A stretch of DNA of 64,000 nucleotides from Anseranas semipalmata (GCA_013399115.1 VXAA01000173.1:865905-929904), one strand, 5' to 3'. Numbered from the stretch's first letter, positions 18,225 through 32,222 are shown. The notes: generated from the letters alone by a model not told the origin. Numbers and translations: made by a program.

Positions 18225-19741
18225 TTCCTAGAAGGGTTTATTCTTTTTCTCAGATCCTCACTTCTCACCCTACCTCTGCAAAATAATTATGTGTCAAAGT
18301 TTTTTTTTCAGAATTTTTCATTCTGTAGCTGAAGTGAACTCCTAATGTAGGGGACAGTAATGGAAAGTAAGACTGTAACTGAGCAGTGCAAGGCAGAGGC
18401 AATTTCAGCCCCTCAGAGGATGGTTATATAAGCTCTACCCAACAAGCTGACTTGTCCAGTTCAATTCAGCATGAGATAGGGCTTGCTGGGTCCCTTGTGT
18501 GATGCCAGAGAGTGAGAGAGCTTGGAAAATGCCACTAGATTGCAGCCATCCCTTTTTTCTCCTACCTGTTTTTTACCCTGCAGAGAGAAGCTAGCCATCT
18601 TCAAATAGCCAAAAAGTTATTTCACCTGCTCATTGCCCTTGAGATTTCATCGCACAAAACTGCTCTTTCCTAATACTGTCAAGTCTGAGAAATCATATAT
18701 CCTACATGTTAGGAATTTTTGTTGTTGCACGTCAAGTATTAGTAGCAGAATGATTGCTGAATGATGTATAGTTGGGGAAGGAGGTGTGCACATCTGTTAT
18801 AATGCATGGGAGTCAAGGCAAGAAGTGTATTTCTCCCCTCTTGAGCAAAGCCCTTTTGCAGCTGTGTACTCTGTTGGCTTCCGTGGACTATTTATGTGTT
18901 TGAAATTTGCGCATATGCCTAAGTACCTGGTTGAATACGTGCTTCAAACAGCATCAGCGTGAGCAATAGCAGATAACTTCCCTGACTGCTGTAGAACAGG
19001 AGAGACATCCTCCTGTGTTTTTTTAATAAGCTGAGCAGATCTGGAGGAGGATACCTTCGAGAGCTGAATGCACCTTGTATTTGATACGTAAAAGGTGGGG
19101 AACCATATTTTCAAGTTGCATAGCATGGCAGTTAGTTATGTGGTTTTGGTAATGCAGTCGAGTCGTACCCTTCCCAAAGCATTTCAGGCAGGCCCCAGCA
19201 CTGCCCTATGTTCTCCTTTTCTTGAAATGTATCCCAAACAGAGATTTACTCCATTGAGCTTATTCAACTTTTCTGAAAGTAAGAGTGACCCTTTTCCTCT
19301 TCCAGAAATATCATCTCTGAAACGTTTATCAGTTTCCCTGCTGTTCCCCAAGCATGTGTAGGACAATAAGCCACGGGAATAAAAGCATAACAGACCCACT
19401 CATTGCTGTGATGAAGGTTTAAATCCAGGTCTGTATCTCTATGTGAGTCGAAATAGCTCACGTGGATGTTTCCACCCACATAAATAACCAATATATACCG
19501 TACACTCATCAGCCTCTGTACTTTCAAAAATATTAACTAATACTCCACAAGAAACATTTATAGCCTGTAAACACACTATTCATGCACAAATAATCATTCA
19601 CATTTATATAATGTACCCAGTAAGCAAGCTAAAAATACATATTCAAAACATTGAATAATTACATCTGCCTTATAAATGTATCAATGATAAGTAAAATTTA
19701 CAATAGTATCCATCCTCAATAGCATATACTTGTATAAGCCT

Positions 19742-19778
19742 GTGTGTGTGACACAGCTAGCTCTCCTGTCACACACAC
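19742..19778. repeat. 12-bp GT/CA inverted repeat in a CA-rich segment
   Basis: GTGTGTGTGACA at 19742-19753 is the exact reverse complement of TGTCACACACAC at 19767-19778, with a 13-base loop. The surrounding 200 bases are rich in CA and TG dinucleotides, so it may derive from decayed microsatellite sequence. Confidence 0.6.
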
Positions 19779-21360
19779 GGCAGGAGCTATCACCGTTGTG
19801 CGTGTACACAAAGTGTGCAGTTATGCACAAACACCCCCCCCACTCGTGCATACCTGAATCCACACATTAAAACTGTACAGCTCAATACTGCATTGCACAA
19901 CACAAACACACCATGCAACCCTCAGCAGCCAGTAGTCATGAAAGGAATTTGATTTCAGGTATATGTTTCTGTCCTGCAATCATTAATGGGAGTATTTGAG
20001 CAACCAAAAGCTATATTTCTTGTTCTTTATTTTTCTTCTTGTAGCAGGATGGTTGGGAAACACCTTTTTAATGCAGGAGAGTTAATGAGCTGTGAATGGA
20101 GGCAGGAAGGGAGAATTGCTTACAGTAAAGGCTTTGTCATTCAGCTTGATTTTGTTTGAGGGCTTGGGGATTGGAGTGGGAGGGAGGCCTGCAAGCCAAG
20201 TCATTTTATTGTATCAGCTGCTCTCCCAGGCCCAGTTTTTTAACTGTTCTGTTCTTGTGCAATGTCACCAGTGCTTATATATAGCCCAGCTGACCTGCAT
20301 GCCTCGTATACTTTTTTTCCTGTATGAGTTCCATACATATGTTCATTAAGACTATTAGTTTTGAGTAAACTACGTCTCTTAGATTGTTCTGAAGGTATCT
20401 AAAGATGAAAAATACAATTCCTTGGTATTTGGTTCCAGGGGATAATCGATGTGTCTGTTAGAAATGTACCTTTATTTTTCATTTGAGCTTGCCTGGCTTT
20501 AATTTTCACTCATTGTGAGACCCGTCACTCATTTTTAGGCTTAGATTTACCCCTTTCATTGTTTTCTCTCATTTGTTGTTATGAATATATTTCCATCAGA
20601 AATAGCAGATCTTGAAGTGGAGGTAAGAGGGAATGTTATTTACGCTCAAGTAATTAACACCCCATCATAAGCGCCGCACATTGCCAGCCATATCTGCTGC
20701 AATACAGGAGGGCATGTTGCCAGCATGTGTTAAGCAGCAGTTGGGGGATGATGGAGAGAGTACTTAATGAAGTTACAGGGGACTAGGCAAGCTTTGAGTC
20801 CATGCATAAAAGTGGCAGCAGTTTCCATTTCAAGGCCAGTGAAACAGTGATAACTACTGGAAGTCTGATTCTGATATTTTCACTGATACCGGTCGGGGCT
20901 TCATTTCCAGGGATGCCCGGTCACTTAGATAGGTGTGAGAAGCAGGAGAATCTAGCTGTTGGCGTTTTGTTATTTGAAGAAGTCAAGGCCAAATTCCAAT
21001 CTCATTTGTGCCAGGGAAATGGAAAGACACTCCAGTGGAGCCCAGTGGGTCCCTCTTGTTTGCCAACACCTGGCAGACCAGAACTCAGCCCTTAAGTGCT
21101 AGTGGTTGTGCTTTCAGGGAATGGAGGGGAGGGTTGCGCTTTCAGACTTTATTGTGCGTAAGAAAATGCATACAGAGGTGGCTTGTGTTGAGCAGATGGT
21201 GCTGGTGGAATCACTTTTGCTAAGAAGTAAAGCCGTTTTGCTGGAGGAGGTTCATTATCTGCATTACAGGACTGTCAAGGCATCCTGTTTAAGCTAGGAT
21301 GAGATAGCACAAACATGCAACTCTTGTCCCAAGGAGCATGAAACCTAAGTCGCACTGAAG

Positions 21361-21460
21361 TCTGCGTTTCACGTGTTGATTAACTTCAGTAAAATCAGGA
21401 ATAACTCCTCAGAATTAATGCTAAATTTTGGTTGCTTCAGTGAGATCAGAACCAGGACAT
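21361..21460. repeat. Ancient sauropsid-type interspersed repeat fragment
   Basis: The sequence carries TTAACTTCAGTAAAATCAGGAATAACTCC and then TCAGTGAGATCAGAACCAGG. These resemble the common reptile/bird repeat motif in which ACTTCAATGGAGTTACTCC is followed by AACTGAGATCAGAATCAGGCC. I recall this motif but cannot name its family with certainty. Confidence 0.35.
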
Positions 21461-24400
21461 GAAGTGGTAAAAAAGGTTCTGCTTTATTCACAAAGTATTT
21501 GAATCATAGTCCATTCAAGTCTAAGTAGGGACAGAGAAGAAAATCAATGCCCGTTCCTATCCTGGAAGTAGAAATGAGATGATCAGTGCAGCACGGTGTT
21601 GTTTGCTGCTCTCTACGTCTCTCGTCAGTCCTGCAGAAACAAGACTGGCTTTGTGCACGTCGGGTGGAGAGTCACTGTTACTGCTCCTGGTGCAGAGAGG
21701 GGGCAGGTGTAGCACTCCACAGCACAAAGCTGAGCCTCCAAATTAACGCTAAACAAATACCGTAAATAACAGTGAGCAGGGAGGAGGGGAAGCATGCTGG
21801 CTGAGCCATCTAAATACGTTTTTGTTTGCCAAAGGAGATGGCAAGAGCTCAGTGTCTCCTGAATCAAGCTGTCCTTGGTCTACTCAAAGCAAGAGCAGGA
21901 GGGACCGTGAGGTGGTTCCAGCTCCAGAGGCCCCATCACACCCAGGGCATGTGGAGCGGCTGATGGATTTAACTCAGTCTAATTTAATACCAAATAGGGC
22001 AAGTTATTTGAGGAAGGGTGATTCAAAATTGAAACAACTCTGTTCTTTCAAGCCTCATCCTGTAATTGAAATATTCATAAAGCTCCTCATTCAGCATAAG
22101 ACTATTGTGGGAATATTTTAAGGGTTTCATGATTTTTGCTGTTACAATGTGCAAATTCAGCACCACTCGCCTGCATTTTCTGAGTGCAAATAAATCTTAT
22201 TTTTGACCTATCGCTCTTTCAATATATTTTTGCTTAAGGGAATTTTATTCAGATTGAACAAAATGGTGTTTTTGTAGTGTGCACAAACAGCAGCTATGGG
22301 CTAGGCTGAGAAAGCACCAAACTAATCATCCTGCTTGATGAAGGTTTTGGGGGTTCATGTCACAAAAACCTGATCTTCAAATATGTTCTTTTTAAATTGT
22401 GCCTTGGTCCTCAAATCCTGCATGGATTTACAGCTCAGAAAACTAAATGCAGATAAAGCCAAAGGTTAATAAAAAATTCTATGAATCTGTGTTTCCATCC
22501 CACAGATGAAACAAATGCCTCCCCTCTTTTACCCCCGTTACCCAAACGTCCAGTAGTGCATCCAGCTGCTTGTGTGCAGCTAACTAAGCAGTGAAACTGA
22601 ACTGTCTATTCCCATTGCTCGAAAGTGAAAGAAATGCACCATATCACATCATAGAAATAGGACAGCCTGTCAGAGAAAATACCTGACGAGAATCAGGATG
22701 GCAACTACAGCCCTCCATGTTTATGCAGATTTATCACTGAATGAGAAGGAAACCTCACAGTAACGGGAAAAGTAATGACGGTAAAAGCTATTCAGTATTC
22801 ATACCCCCCCGTGTTTGTTCCGGGTTGTTCTATCATGTGTCCGTCATTTTCGTGCCAAACAAATGAGCAGTACAATCACTACTGAATTCACGCCCCATCT
22901 GCCGCCCCCGCATACGGTAGCAGAGCTCAGCTGTTTCTCTTCCTCCCAGAATAGAAAGAGGAGAGACAGATGCCAGGTGCGGGCAGAGGGAGTCATTGCC
23001 TGATGGACCCTCGAAGGAAGGCCACGAGGGGCTCGTCCTTCCCACAATGAAACTTCTCTTTGCTGCCAAGCTGAATCAGGAGACAGACCACATGGCCGAA
23101 ACAGCAATCGGAAGAGGAGAGAGGGAGCAGGACCCCAGATCCTGTGGGGCAGTTGGAACAACGCTCCAAGTACCTTTCAATAGCAGAGAAAAGACATTTT
23201 TTTTTCACATTTAATTCCACAATGTCAGGTTTTATTGAATCAGAGCTGTCTCACAGCCCTGTGCTTCCCCTGCCTGTTTTTTTCTGCCCATCTGCTCCCA
23301 GCCTTCTTGCAGCGAGACTGTGAGCTCCTGGGTGCGGGACTGCCTCTGTTGTGTCTGCAGAGCGGCTGGCACAGCAGGGCTGAGTCTTGCAGTTATTCCT
23401 GCGATATACATGATAGACAATCATAATAATGAGCTGAATGAATAACTGGTCCTAGCTGGTATAAATGAACAGCTAGCCTAGAACAAAGTGCTGTGCTTCA
23501 TTATATACAATATTGAAGAATGCAGCATAATTGATGGCTAAGGCCTCAGCTCAGAGAACTTGTGCTTTCTCCCTGACTTCCACTGACCCCCTGTACAATT
23601 CTGTGCGAGTCAGTGCTTACACGTGGTGCTTTGTCATATCTGCTTAGGCTCCAGTTCAGGAAGACCCATGAGCATGTTCTGAATTTTAAGCTGGTTGGTT
23701 TTGTGAGTTGGGATTGATGACTGCAATTTCACTGAGGCAGGAGCTATTTTTTGTTCTGGGTTCGTACAGCAGAGAAGTGGGATACTGTCATAGGGCATCG
23801 GATAGCCCTTTAGAGAAGGGTAGGTCGTCGTGCCTGTGATTTCTGTCTGCTCAGCGTGGTCACTGATGTGGGTATGGATAGTAACACACCGCCTTTTCCT
23901 CCATGTCTGCCTTGCACCTGCTATTCCACGTCTGACCTTCAGACCCTGCAGGCTGATGTGCTTTTACGTGGAGAAGGTGGGGTCTGCAAGCCAAATCCCC
24001 CCAAAATCAGGAGTTCGCGTGGGGCAGCCTGACAGAAGTGGGAATTGCTCTTCATCACCGTTCCTGAGCTGTGTCCCTGCACTGTGCAGTCGCTACAAGG
24101 AATGTGATCAGCTTATGCCTTGTTTTGATGGTTGACAGGGGGTTTATGTAGTGTTCAGAGTAAGGACAGCTTCTGTACCTGGCATGGTAATTGTTCCATT
24201 TACATAAAACATATTCATTAAATTGCCTGAGCTGTTGTACTCCTCAGATGAGCTTTCTCCCTCCCTACATCTTGGCTGTTTCAGGCTTTATTTATGGCTC
24301 TCCTGACCTTTTCATTACTCAGTCTCTCATGGATCCTGTCCTCTGTATGTTACCACATCAGTTTTTCTTGTTCTGCTTGACATTTAATTTTTATTAACTG

Positions 24401-26846
24401 TAGATAAAGCTGTTTTTCTTTGTTTTCCACGCACTCTTCTGCTCTTTCGGTGGCAGAAACTGTCATTCCACAAACACACGGGAGAATTTTCTTTCTTGAA
24501 ATTTTGAGATTTTCCAGCAGGAAATAGAAAATTAAAGCTGGGTTTGAGGTTAATAATGTCTCCCTGAGGTGTTGGGAATTACAGAGTGGATAGATGAAAA
24601 TGTGCCTCATTGGTGACATGCAGGGTCCAAGTGTGTTTCTTGGTGTCTTGTGACACACAGAAAGTATCCACTGGTCACTGGAAAACCCTTCTGTGCCTCC
24701 TAGTTCTTGTGCGGCTGGCACTCTTTCCTGCTTGTGCAAAAAGGGGGAGCACCTGATTATTCTTTGGGTGTGCTGGAGAGACACATGTTGAGGTTTCCCC
24801 GCTGTGCTTAATGTATTTGCCACACCTTTGGAAGAGGAATCCCTTATTGTTACTCTTTTAACTGAAAAAGCACAGTGAGTCAAAGTATATTAAGCAGAAA
24901 AGCAAGCAAAGGCACTTATTGACAAAAACATCCACATCTTTTTGGTGACTTATAGTGTATGTTTCACTGTGAAGTGTCCTACATTGAATTTATAGTCTGT
25001 ATTAATCTGTGTACAAGCATATTTATGCAAACATGTATTTGAAATAGATGTATAGCTCATTTCTGGCACTAACGGATGGTAGAAATGCATAAGCTAATGC
25101 CAGATCTCACCAAAATTAAATACTTCAATTCTGTTCAACAGAGCAACTTTAATTTGCAAATGCCAAGAGGAAGCACCTCAAACAAAAGTTCCCTGTCTGA
25201 ATACGAATACCGATATATTCTATATTGCAAAATAGTTGAATATTTCACCTTGCTTTTAGGTGAAAAGTCAAAAATGGATCCCCAAATTTCCCATTGGACA
25301 TTGGTATTATTTACTGAACAATAGTATTTGCTGCTCTGTGTACAAGGGAATATCAGGTGTCTGGAAGAATTAATGAATATTCAAGGAGTATTGCTTGCAG
25401 TGATCTCCAGCTGATAGCTGCGTTCATTCATACTCATTTAAGTAAAGCTTAGATTTGATCATTTTTCATAGGCTTTCTTTGGCAGGGAGAAAAACAATCA
25501 GGCTGTACTTTTATAGAGTGAATTTGAAATTAAAATTAGACATTTCGGTGTCATTTCAGTTATAAAGTAGCCCATAGTTCTGACTGGGGGGTAGGGCAGG
25601 GATTCCAATTACGTTTAATTTGTATGCACAAGGCTTGGTTAGATGAAGTATTAAGAATTCTTAGATGTACATAATATTTCTATAGTGCACAGGGCTTTTC
25701 AACACCATCATCAATTAGTTCTTGGAACCAGTTGTTCACTATATTAACATAATATGTCCCACACATAGTAAAACAAACTATTTGGCCTTTCAAATGAGAG
25801 GACCCCCAATCTTCATAAATATTGAATTGTAAAATCCCTGTGTAGGGAATATAGCTAATTCTTTTCTTTTTCACCAGCTGTGAACTGCTACGTGTGATGT
25901 ATGGTACAAACTCTCCAGGAAAGAGGAGCAAATTGAAAACACTACCCCTGTGGGTTCCCTTATTAGACTTGAAGTGACTGTGAAATCACAGGACACAGCT
26001 CATTAAAACAAGGCTGGCAATCTGTGACCTCTGAGTAGGAAGATAAGATCCATGCTGAAAAACAGGCTGTTGCCTTGATTGTGGGGTAGCTCAGCTACAG
26101 AGGAGAAAAATGTGAATAGCTGCTTATTAACCCGCTCGTTACCAAGCAGATAGGTCCTTATAAAGTGCATCTTCCAGAGAATGGGTAAGCAGAGGCCAGG
26201 TCACTCAGTCCCAGCTCCAAATGAAGTGATGGGACCCCTGGGCACTTGTCATTTCCCGTCACAGCTCCCACTCTCTGGTATGCAATGCATAAAGTAATGA
26301 AAATTTCAGTGCCTGTGTATTTCATCCAATAAAATGGGAATTCAGCACACTGCAGGGCCGTGAGATAGTTGCTTTGTTCTTATTACTGAGACTTTTAAAG
26401 TGTATTTGAGGATATGGCCTAATACTTGCAGTGGACTCCTTGAGCCATCAGCAGGAGGAAAGTTTTGCTGATACCTGGAGCTCTGCCATGGACGAGCAAT
26501 CTCCTTGGGGAGCGTGGTGCTGAACTCCATTCTTTCGGTAACTGGGCTTTAAAAGCACCATGCTTTGTTTGTGGAAAATTTAAGTTACAGGAAGAAATGT
26601 CCTGACTATTGTAAATCAACGTAGCTTTATAGAACTGTCTGAAGCCAGACAAGACTGTAGTCTGCAGCAGACAATCTGACTTGCCCTCAGGCATAAGTCC
26701 TTTAAATTCCTGTGTGGGCACACACTATCTAGGGTGCTTTCTATTATGTTAGTACCAAGCGTGGTATGGTACAGTTTGGTGCTGAGTGTTTGGTTACAGC
26801 TTGTTTGCACTGAAGAACAGAACAGGGCAATTTTTCCATGAACTTA

Positions 26847-26892
26847 CTCCAGGTTCTAATAAATCCCATTCTCATGCCACTAGAACCTGGAG
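26847..26892. repeat. 12-bp perfect hairpin with 22-base loop
   Basis: CTCCAGGTTCTA at 26847-26858 pairs exactly with TAGAACCTGGAG at 26881-26892. Thirty bases later GCTGCTT and AAGCAGC (26922-26939) form a 7-bp stem closed by a GAAA loop. The stems are too short for a typical microRNA precursor. They may be terminal inverted repeats of a tiny decayed element or chance. Confidence 0.65.
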
Positions 26893-28020
26893 AAAAAAAA
26901 TGTCAAAAAATGTTAACATTTGCTGCTTGAAAAAGCAGCTATCCTAGTAGTTAGGTTCAATCCCTAAAGTGATCATCTAATTCTAGTCTGACATTTTCTG
27001 TAAGTGAATAAACCTGCATCTTAATTCTATGCCTGTCAAAGCTTAAATAATGCAACATCAGCTTTTAACATGATTGATCCAAATAAAGGCCATGAAAGAT
27101 GTAGCCTGGTTGGAAACATTCAATGAAATAATACATTTCAAAGAGGGTTCCCCCCATCCCTGCTAATGTGAAAGAATTGAATTGTGGGAAAAGAAAAAAT
27201 GAGATGAGAACACTTAAGCTGCTGTCGCTCTGCATGAGGGAGAGTAGAAGCTGAATACAAAACGGGCTCAATAATTATGAACGAGATTCATGCTTTAGCG
27301 AACTAGGAGAGACTGCTCTGATGCCTTATGAAAATCAGGTTCTCTTGCCCAATTAGATTTCCAAAATGACCAGTCAGTCACATTGGAAAATGTTGGCCCC
27401 GTTCTCCGTGGAAGAGGAAAGAATTAGCAACCCTTATTCTTGACATGTGTAGGATTGGTACCCTACTTGTAATGTTCCCTCAGGAAGAATGAGAAGTGGG
27501 AGTTCAAGAAACAGTAGTCTTATAAATTTCCATGCCTTTTGTACCAATCTTACTGCTTTTTTCAGGGAGAATGAGGGATGTAAAGGCATCTGACGAAGTA
27601 ACAGTAAGGAAAGCACGTTTATGCTGTTATGGTAGTTGTCCATCAAGTACCCAAAAGTATCCTGTGGTCTCTAAGCCATTGCTTTTTTTCATTTGTTTGT
27701 TTTTCAACTGAAAATAGGTTCTAAATTCATTCTGTTATAATTCTGACATAAAGAAGCAGCCTTTTCCTCACCCAAGTCAATTCAATGATTCGCTTCTTAC
27801 ACGGTCTACCGATTGTCGCAAGGTTGAAATTAGTGTCTTTGTAAAATGTTTGTGAAACAGAGGCCTGGCTCATAAATGTTTTATTCTTGTATCGGTAGTT
27901 TTAGTAAGTGAACTTAACTTTACTGTAGGTAGTCTTGTGTGCAGGGAGGCCTCTAGCCTGATAATGCTGAGAAGGAGAGGTCTTTATCAATGTTCAGTCT
28001 GCACAAAGCACAGAAAAGAA

Positions 28021-28118
28021 GGTAGGTAGGTAGGTAGGCATGTAGGAGGAAGGAGAGAGAAAAAAACAGAGAAAGAAAAAATGAGAAAACAAAGAAAGGA
28101 AGAAAATGAGGAAAGTAC
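28021..28118. repeat. GTAG tetranucleotide microsatellite plus purine-rich tract
   Basis: About four and a half copies of GTAG (28021-28038) are followed by an almost pure A/G stretch to about 28118. It is low-complexity sequence. Confidence 0.85.
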
Positions 28119-30302
28119 AGGTTTATTTTTAGGAAGTATTTATTCTTAGAAGTGGTAAGCTGCAGCCAGGCTGGATTCAGTAAAGCATTTGTACACAATG
28201 TTCTGATACGCAGGCATCCAGATACCCTTCAAGAGCCCAACGTACAGGCTGCAGGTTGGCCAACCATCCATTAGCTTGGTTTGTCCCAGGAAAAGTGTCT
28301 GATTTCTTTTGCACCTATGCTATTAATAACTGAGGTGGAAGAGGAAAACTGATAGGTTTTGAACACTAGGATCATTCTTTACAGTCAAATTATATTTGGC
28401 ACACACATTTATTTCCATCCCGATTAAATATATGGCCCTCTTTCTTTAAATCGTGCACGTTCCAAAGATGAAGTAGGAAGTTACTGGAAAGACTCTAAAC
28501 TGATATCAAGGAGATTCATATTTCATGTCTAATTGTCACTGAGATGGATGCTTTGGGAATGTTTCCAAGACTACATTTGGGTTAGTAGCCACTCTTTGAA
28601 CACATCTGACTAAAGTCGTAGCCACTGGTGAAGGATGGGAGTGATGATGTGTCCTGCAAGGCGGTCCTAAAGCCTCTAGGGTGAGCTGGCACAGCCTGGC
28701 CTTATGGTTACACAGGGAATCTTTAGCACTTCTGGCAATGTGGGAAGGTTTGTTCAGCGCTAAATTACAGGTGTGGGACTGTGAGTCTTAAACTTTGATC
28801 CTCGGACGGGTTGGTCACGTATCCATGGCTGGCCACATCGACCCCTTGCTGGAATGTTGTGCTCCCGCTATTGTTGGACACAAAAAAATGCAGGAAATTT
28901 GCAGCTGGGATGAAATACACCCCAAAAATCCAGGTCCTCGCTGAGAGGATGCTCTTCTTACATGGCTTCATCTCCAAACTGTTTGCAAAGAGAGAAGGGA
29001 TAAACTGGTCAGCAACTGTGAAGGACTGGAGGGAAGATACACTCCCTTGCTGCTTGTAAATCAAACCAGAACAAACGGGGCCTCTCCTGTCCCCCCTCCA
29101 TAGCCCTAAGTGCTGACAGCAACTCTGGTTGCTATTTGTTTTCCCTCTTCCTATCAGAGCACATGGCTGTCCAGAGGAGGAATCCTTGCACGCCTATCTG
29201 CAAGGTCCTTGAGAGGTGCTAAGAGTAAACTAGGTGTGAACAATGCATGAAGTGGGCACACACGTGGAAGCTGAGGTGTGAAAGCATTTGCTCAGTAAAA
29301 ATAGAACAAGGCTGTTGGCAGAAAGAGGTGTCTCTAGCAGATAAGCCCAGCAGTGATTGACAGGAGTTGAGTTTGGGTTTTATTAATGCATCAGGCTGTG
29401 TCTCTTGACCCTATGAGGAAGGAGAGGTAGTGTGGCAGGACAGGTGAGTTTGTAATTTGTTCCTTAACACTGAAAGAAGGGAACCTCTCCTGGTTCTGTA
29501 CACAGCAACCAATACCAGCTTTTAACCCCTGCCTATCACACAGTGTGCTTAATTGGAATAGAGAATAAATGAGGTATCACCAGCTATTACTAATCCAATG
29601 AAAAAGCATGAGCTGTGCTCCTGTTTGATTTTGGTGGGCTCTGCCATGGAAGAGCTGCGGCTCTTGAGTCCTTAGCCTGCGTCCAGGTGATCCTCTTTGA
29701 TCATCCTTTGGCACTGGAAAGCTTCTTCGTGTGCGTTGTTTTAAAGAGTGAAGGTTCTTCTCAGGTGAAGTATTTATAAATCAAGCTTGTTGAATAAGCA
29801 ATAAATTGCAGTATGGGTTTGATGTGAACATCCCTCATGTATAACAGTCATACTACAGATTGCAATACTGCCTTCAATCCACAGATCTCATGCATTCACA
29901 TCCCGTAGAGATCAGCATATTACAAGCAGAAAGCGATTTACCAGGCAAGTCACAGTTCCTGTCTGTATTACTATATGATGTATGGCACATCTGATGTAAA
30001 TGTAGCTGGAGTGCCATAGAGAAACCTGTTTTGCAACACAGACAAAGAGTATTAGACTAACAGATCTGCTATTCAAGAGATAGATATCTCCTTTGGATTT
30101 ACACTCTTTGGCCTGCTGTTTATTTTGCTGTCTCACTCAATGAGCTACTGTGCAAGCTCTAACCTGTCTTTGCTGGCGGAAAGGCTAAAGCATAAAATGG
30201 AATTACAAGTATCAACAACTGCAGACTATCCCATGTAGGCATACATCACAATATCCCAAATGGGCAACCAAAAAGGGGCAGGGAGAGGAGAAGTGAGCCA
30301 AG

Positions 30303-30366
30303 CAGTGGATCTATTGAAATCAATGGGATTTTTGCCACTGGCTCCAATGGGTTTCAGATGGGCCTG
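30303..30366. repeat. Ancient sauropsid-type interspersed repeat fragment
   Basis: ATTGAAATCAATGGGATTTTTGCCACTGGCTCCAATGGGTTTCAGATGGGCC closely follows a motif frequent in turtle, crocodilian and some bird DNA: GAAGTCAATGGGAGTTTTGCCATTGACTTCAATGGG. Family assignment is from memory only. Confidence 0.45.
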
Positions 30367-30871
30367 ATAGGAGCAAACTCTGTGAATGAAATTTCAGACA
30401 CCCCATGGCTATAGATGCACTTACTTTTAAAAGCATTAATAGTGCATCTAAATTTAGAGTGCTGCACTTTTGTTTCATTACAAATTCTACTTTGGTTCCA
30501 GATAGACTGCACTGAATCTGTCCCCAGGATGGCCCACACTCCATTCTGCCTGATGCACAGCATAGCAGGATCCTTTATTTTTAAAATGGCCTCATCTAAC
30601 CTGCAGCTGCTCAGAACTTGGTGTCTTTTCTGCGTTCATTCCCATTCTTGGAATTTGAACCTCTGCTACACTATGTATGTACTGGGGCAAATGTTGCTCA
30701 GCTGAAATAACTAAAGAGAGCTGATTTCAGCTTGAAGCAGAATAATGAAGCCTTCTATGGATGTCTACATAGAAAAAAAAAACACATACTAGTTTGCAAA
30801 CATTACTCATGTTTGAATTTCCCTTCTCTATCATCTGTGAGCAAGCAGTTAGATGCATTCGCATGTTTCTC

Positions 30872-30930
30872 CTAGATGGGGAAGCTGAGAGACAGAGTTG
30901 CTGAAAATCACAGTCTTGAAATAAACAGCA
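30872..30930 (-). repeat. MIR-like relic
   Basis: TAGATGGGGAAGCTGAGAGACAGAG followed by AAAATCACAGTC resembles the reverse-complement MIR core (GATGGGGAAACTGAGGCACAGAG, then AGGTCACACAG). Confidence 0.4.
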
Positions 30931-32222
30931 CTGCTGAAAATGCAAATCGGGCATCCTAATTCTGAGCCACCTCACCCCTTCTTTAGGCACTGAGCATCCA
31001 ACTTCCAGGACTTCAGATGATCTCAAGAGTCATATGCTATATGAAAGCCAGCAGAAGCCCCTGGGGGAAATGAGATTAGACATTAGAGAAGACAGGCATG
31101 AGTGTCACAGCAGGGACCGTGGCCCAAACCTTGGAAATCATGGACAATGATTGTAATACATGTGTAGAAACACTGCAGTGTTCAGGTGGAACCCATGATG
31201 TTTGGTACCAAAAAGGCAAGATACCTGTTCATTAGCTGTAGAGGGCTGTGTCATTCTAGGACTCGCACCAGGGAGAAACAAGATCAAGTGCTTTAAATCA
31301 CAATGTACTACACTTCCCAAAAGATTTCACTAATGCCTCTTCTTGCCCTTTTTGTGAAAATATACTTCTGTGTGAACCTATCTAAACATCTAGGAAATTT
31401 TTAGCGCTGTATTATTTTAAAAGGCTGAGATCTTGTGTCACATCAGCAGATGGACTTGACATCCCTATTTTGCATTTTGATCATTTTTCTTGCTGGCCTC
31501 ATTTCTTAAGGGCCAGTAGGGTTGTTAGACCAAAGGCACTTTTTCTGATCTCATGGGATTCAGTGAATGTGACTTTCTGTTTTCCATGGAAACCAGAGTA
31601 GGAAATAGTTAACGAAAAGCTCTCCAGCTCTCCAGTGTAAGAGAGTAGGTGAAGAGGTATTGAAAAAAAATAAAAAGGTAAATACGAGCATCATTCTCAG
31701 AAGCAGACAAGCACAGTGTTCTCTAAATCTTCAGGCCGAGCATGTTCCTGGGTTTCACTGTCTACTCTCCAAAGGCTCCTACCAGTGCGTGGACCTTTCT
31801 CATCTGGAAATCTTGTCCAGGGAGCTCTGACCAACTCTGGGAGCTGATTTGGTCTAAAACTTGCCAAAGTGCCCTCCCGACTGGACTACTCAAAGCAAGA
31901 CACCTCTGTGCCTCCCTTCTTGGAAGACTGATGCCAACCCCCCTTGGAGCCCAGGCCACCCTCATTTAATCTGAGATTCCTACAAAAGCAGGGGCTTCCC
32001 TCGCTTTGCACATCAGCTTCCTGATGCAGCTTGCTGGTCTGTGCCAAGATCCGCCAAGTTGTTGGTGCTTGGGGTTGAAAAGTAGCGGAGAGGCCACAGA
32101 CCTGTGCTGCAGCCAGAAGGATGCCACTTCTGGGCTAACATGGTGCTGCTTCCTAGCAGATGAGTGTCCGCTTGGGATGTTTGAGGGGAAATGTTTCAAG
32201 GGTACTGACCTTCATCCTCTCC

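Noticed and set aside
26847..26892. Hairpin considered as a microRNA precursor
   Set aside because: The continuous stem is only 12 bp, whereas precursors need roughly 30 bp of pairing around the loop.
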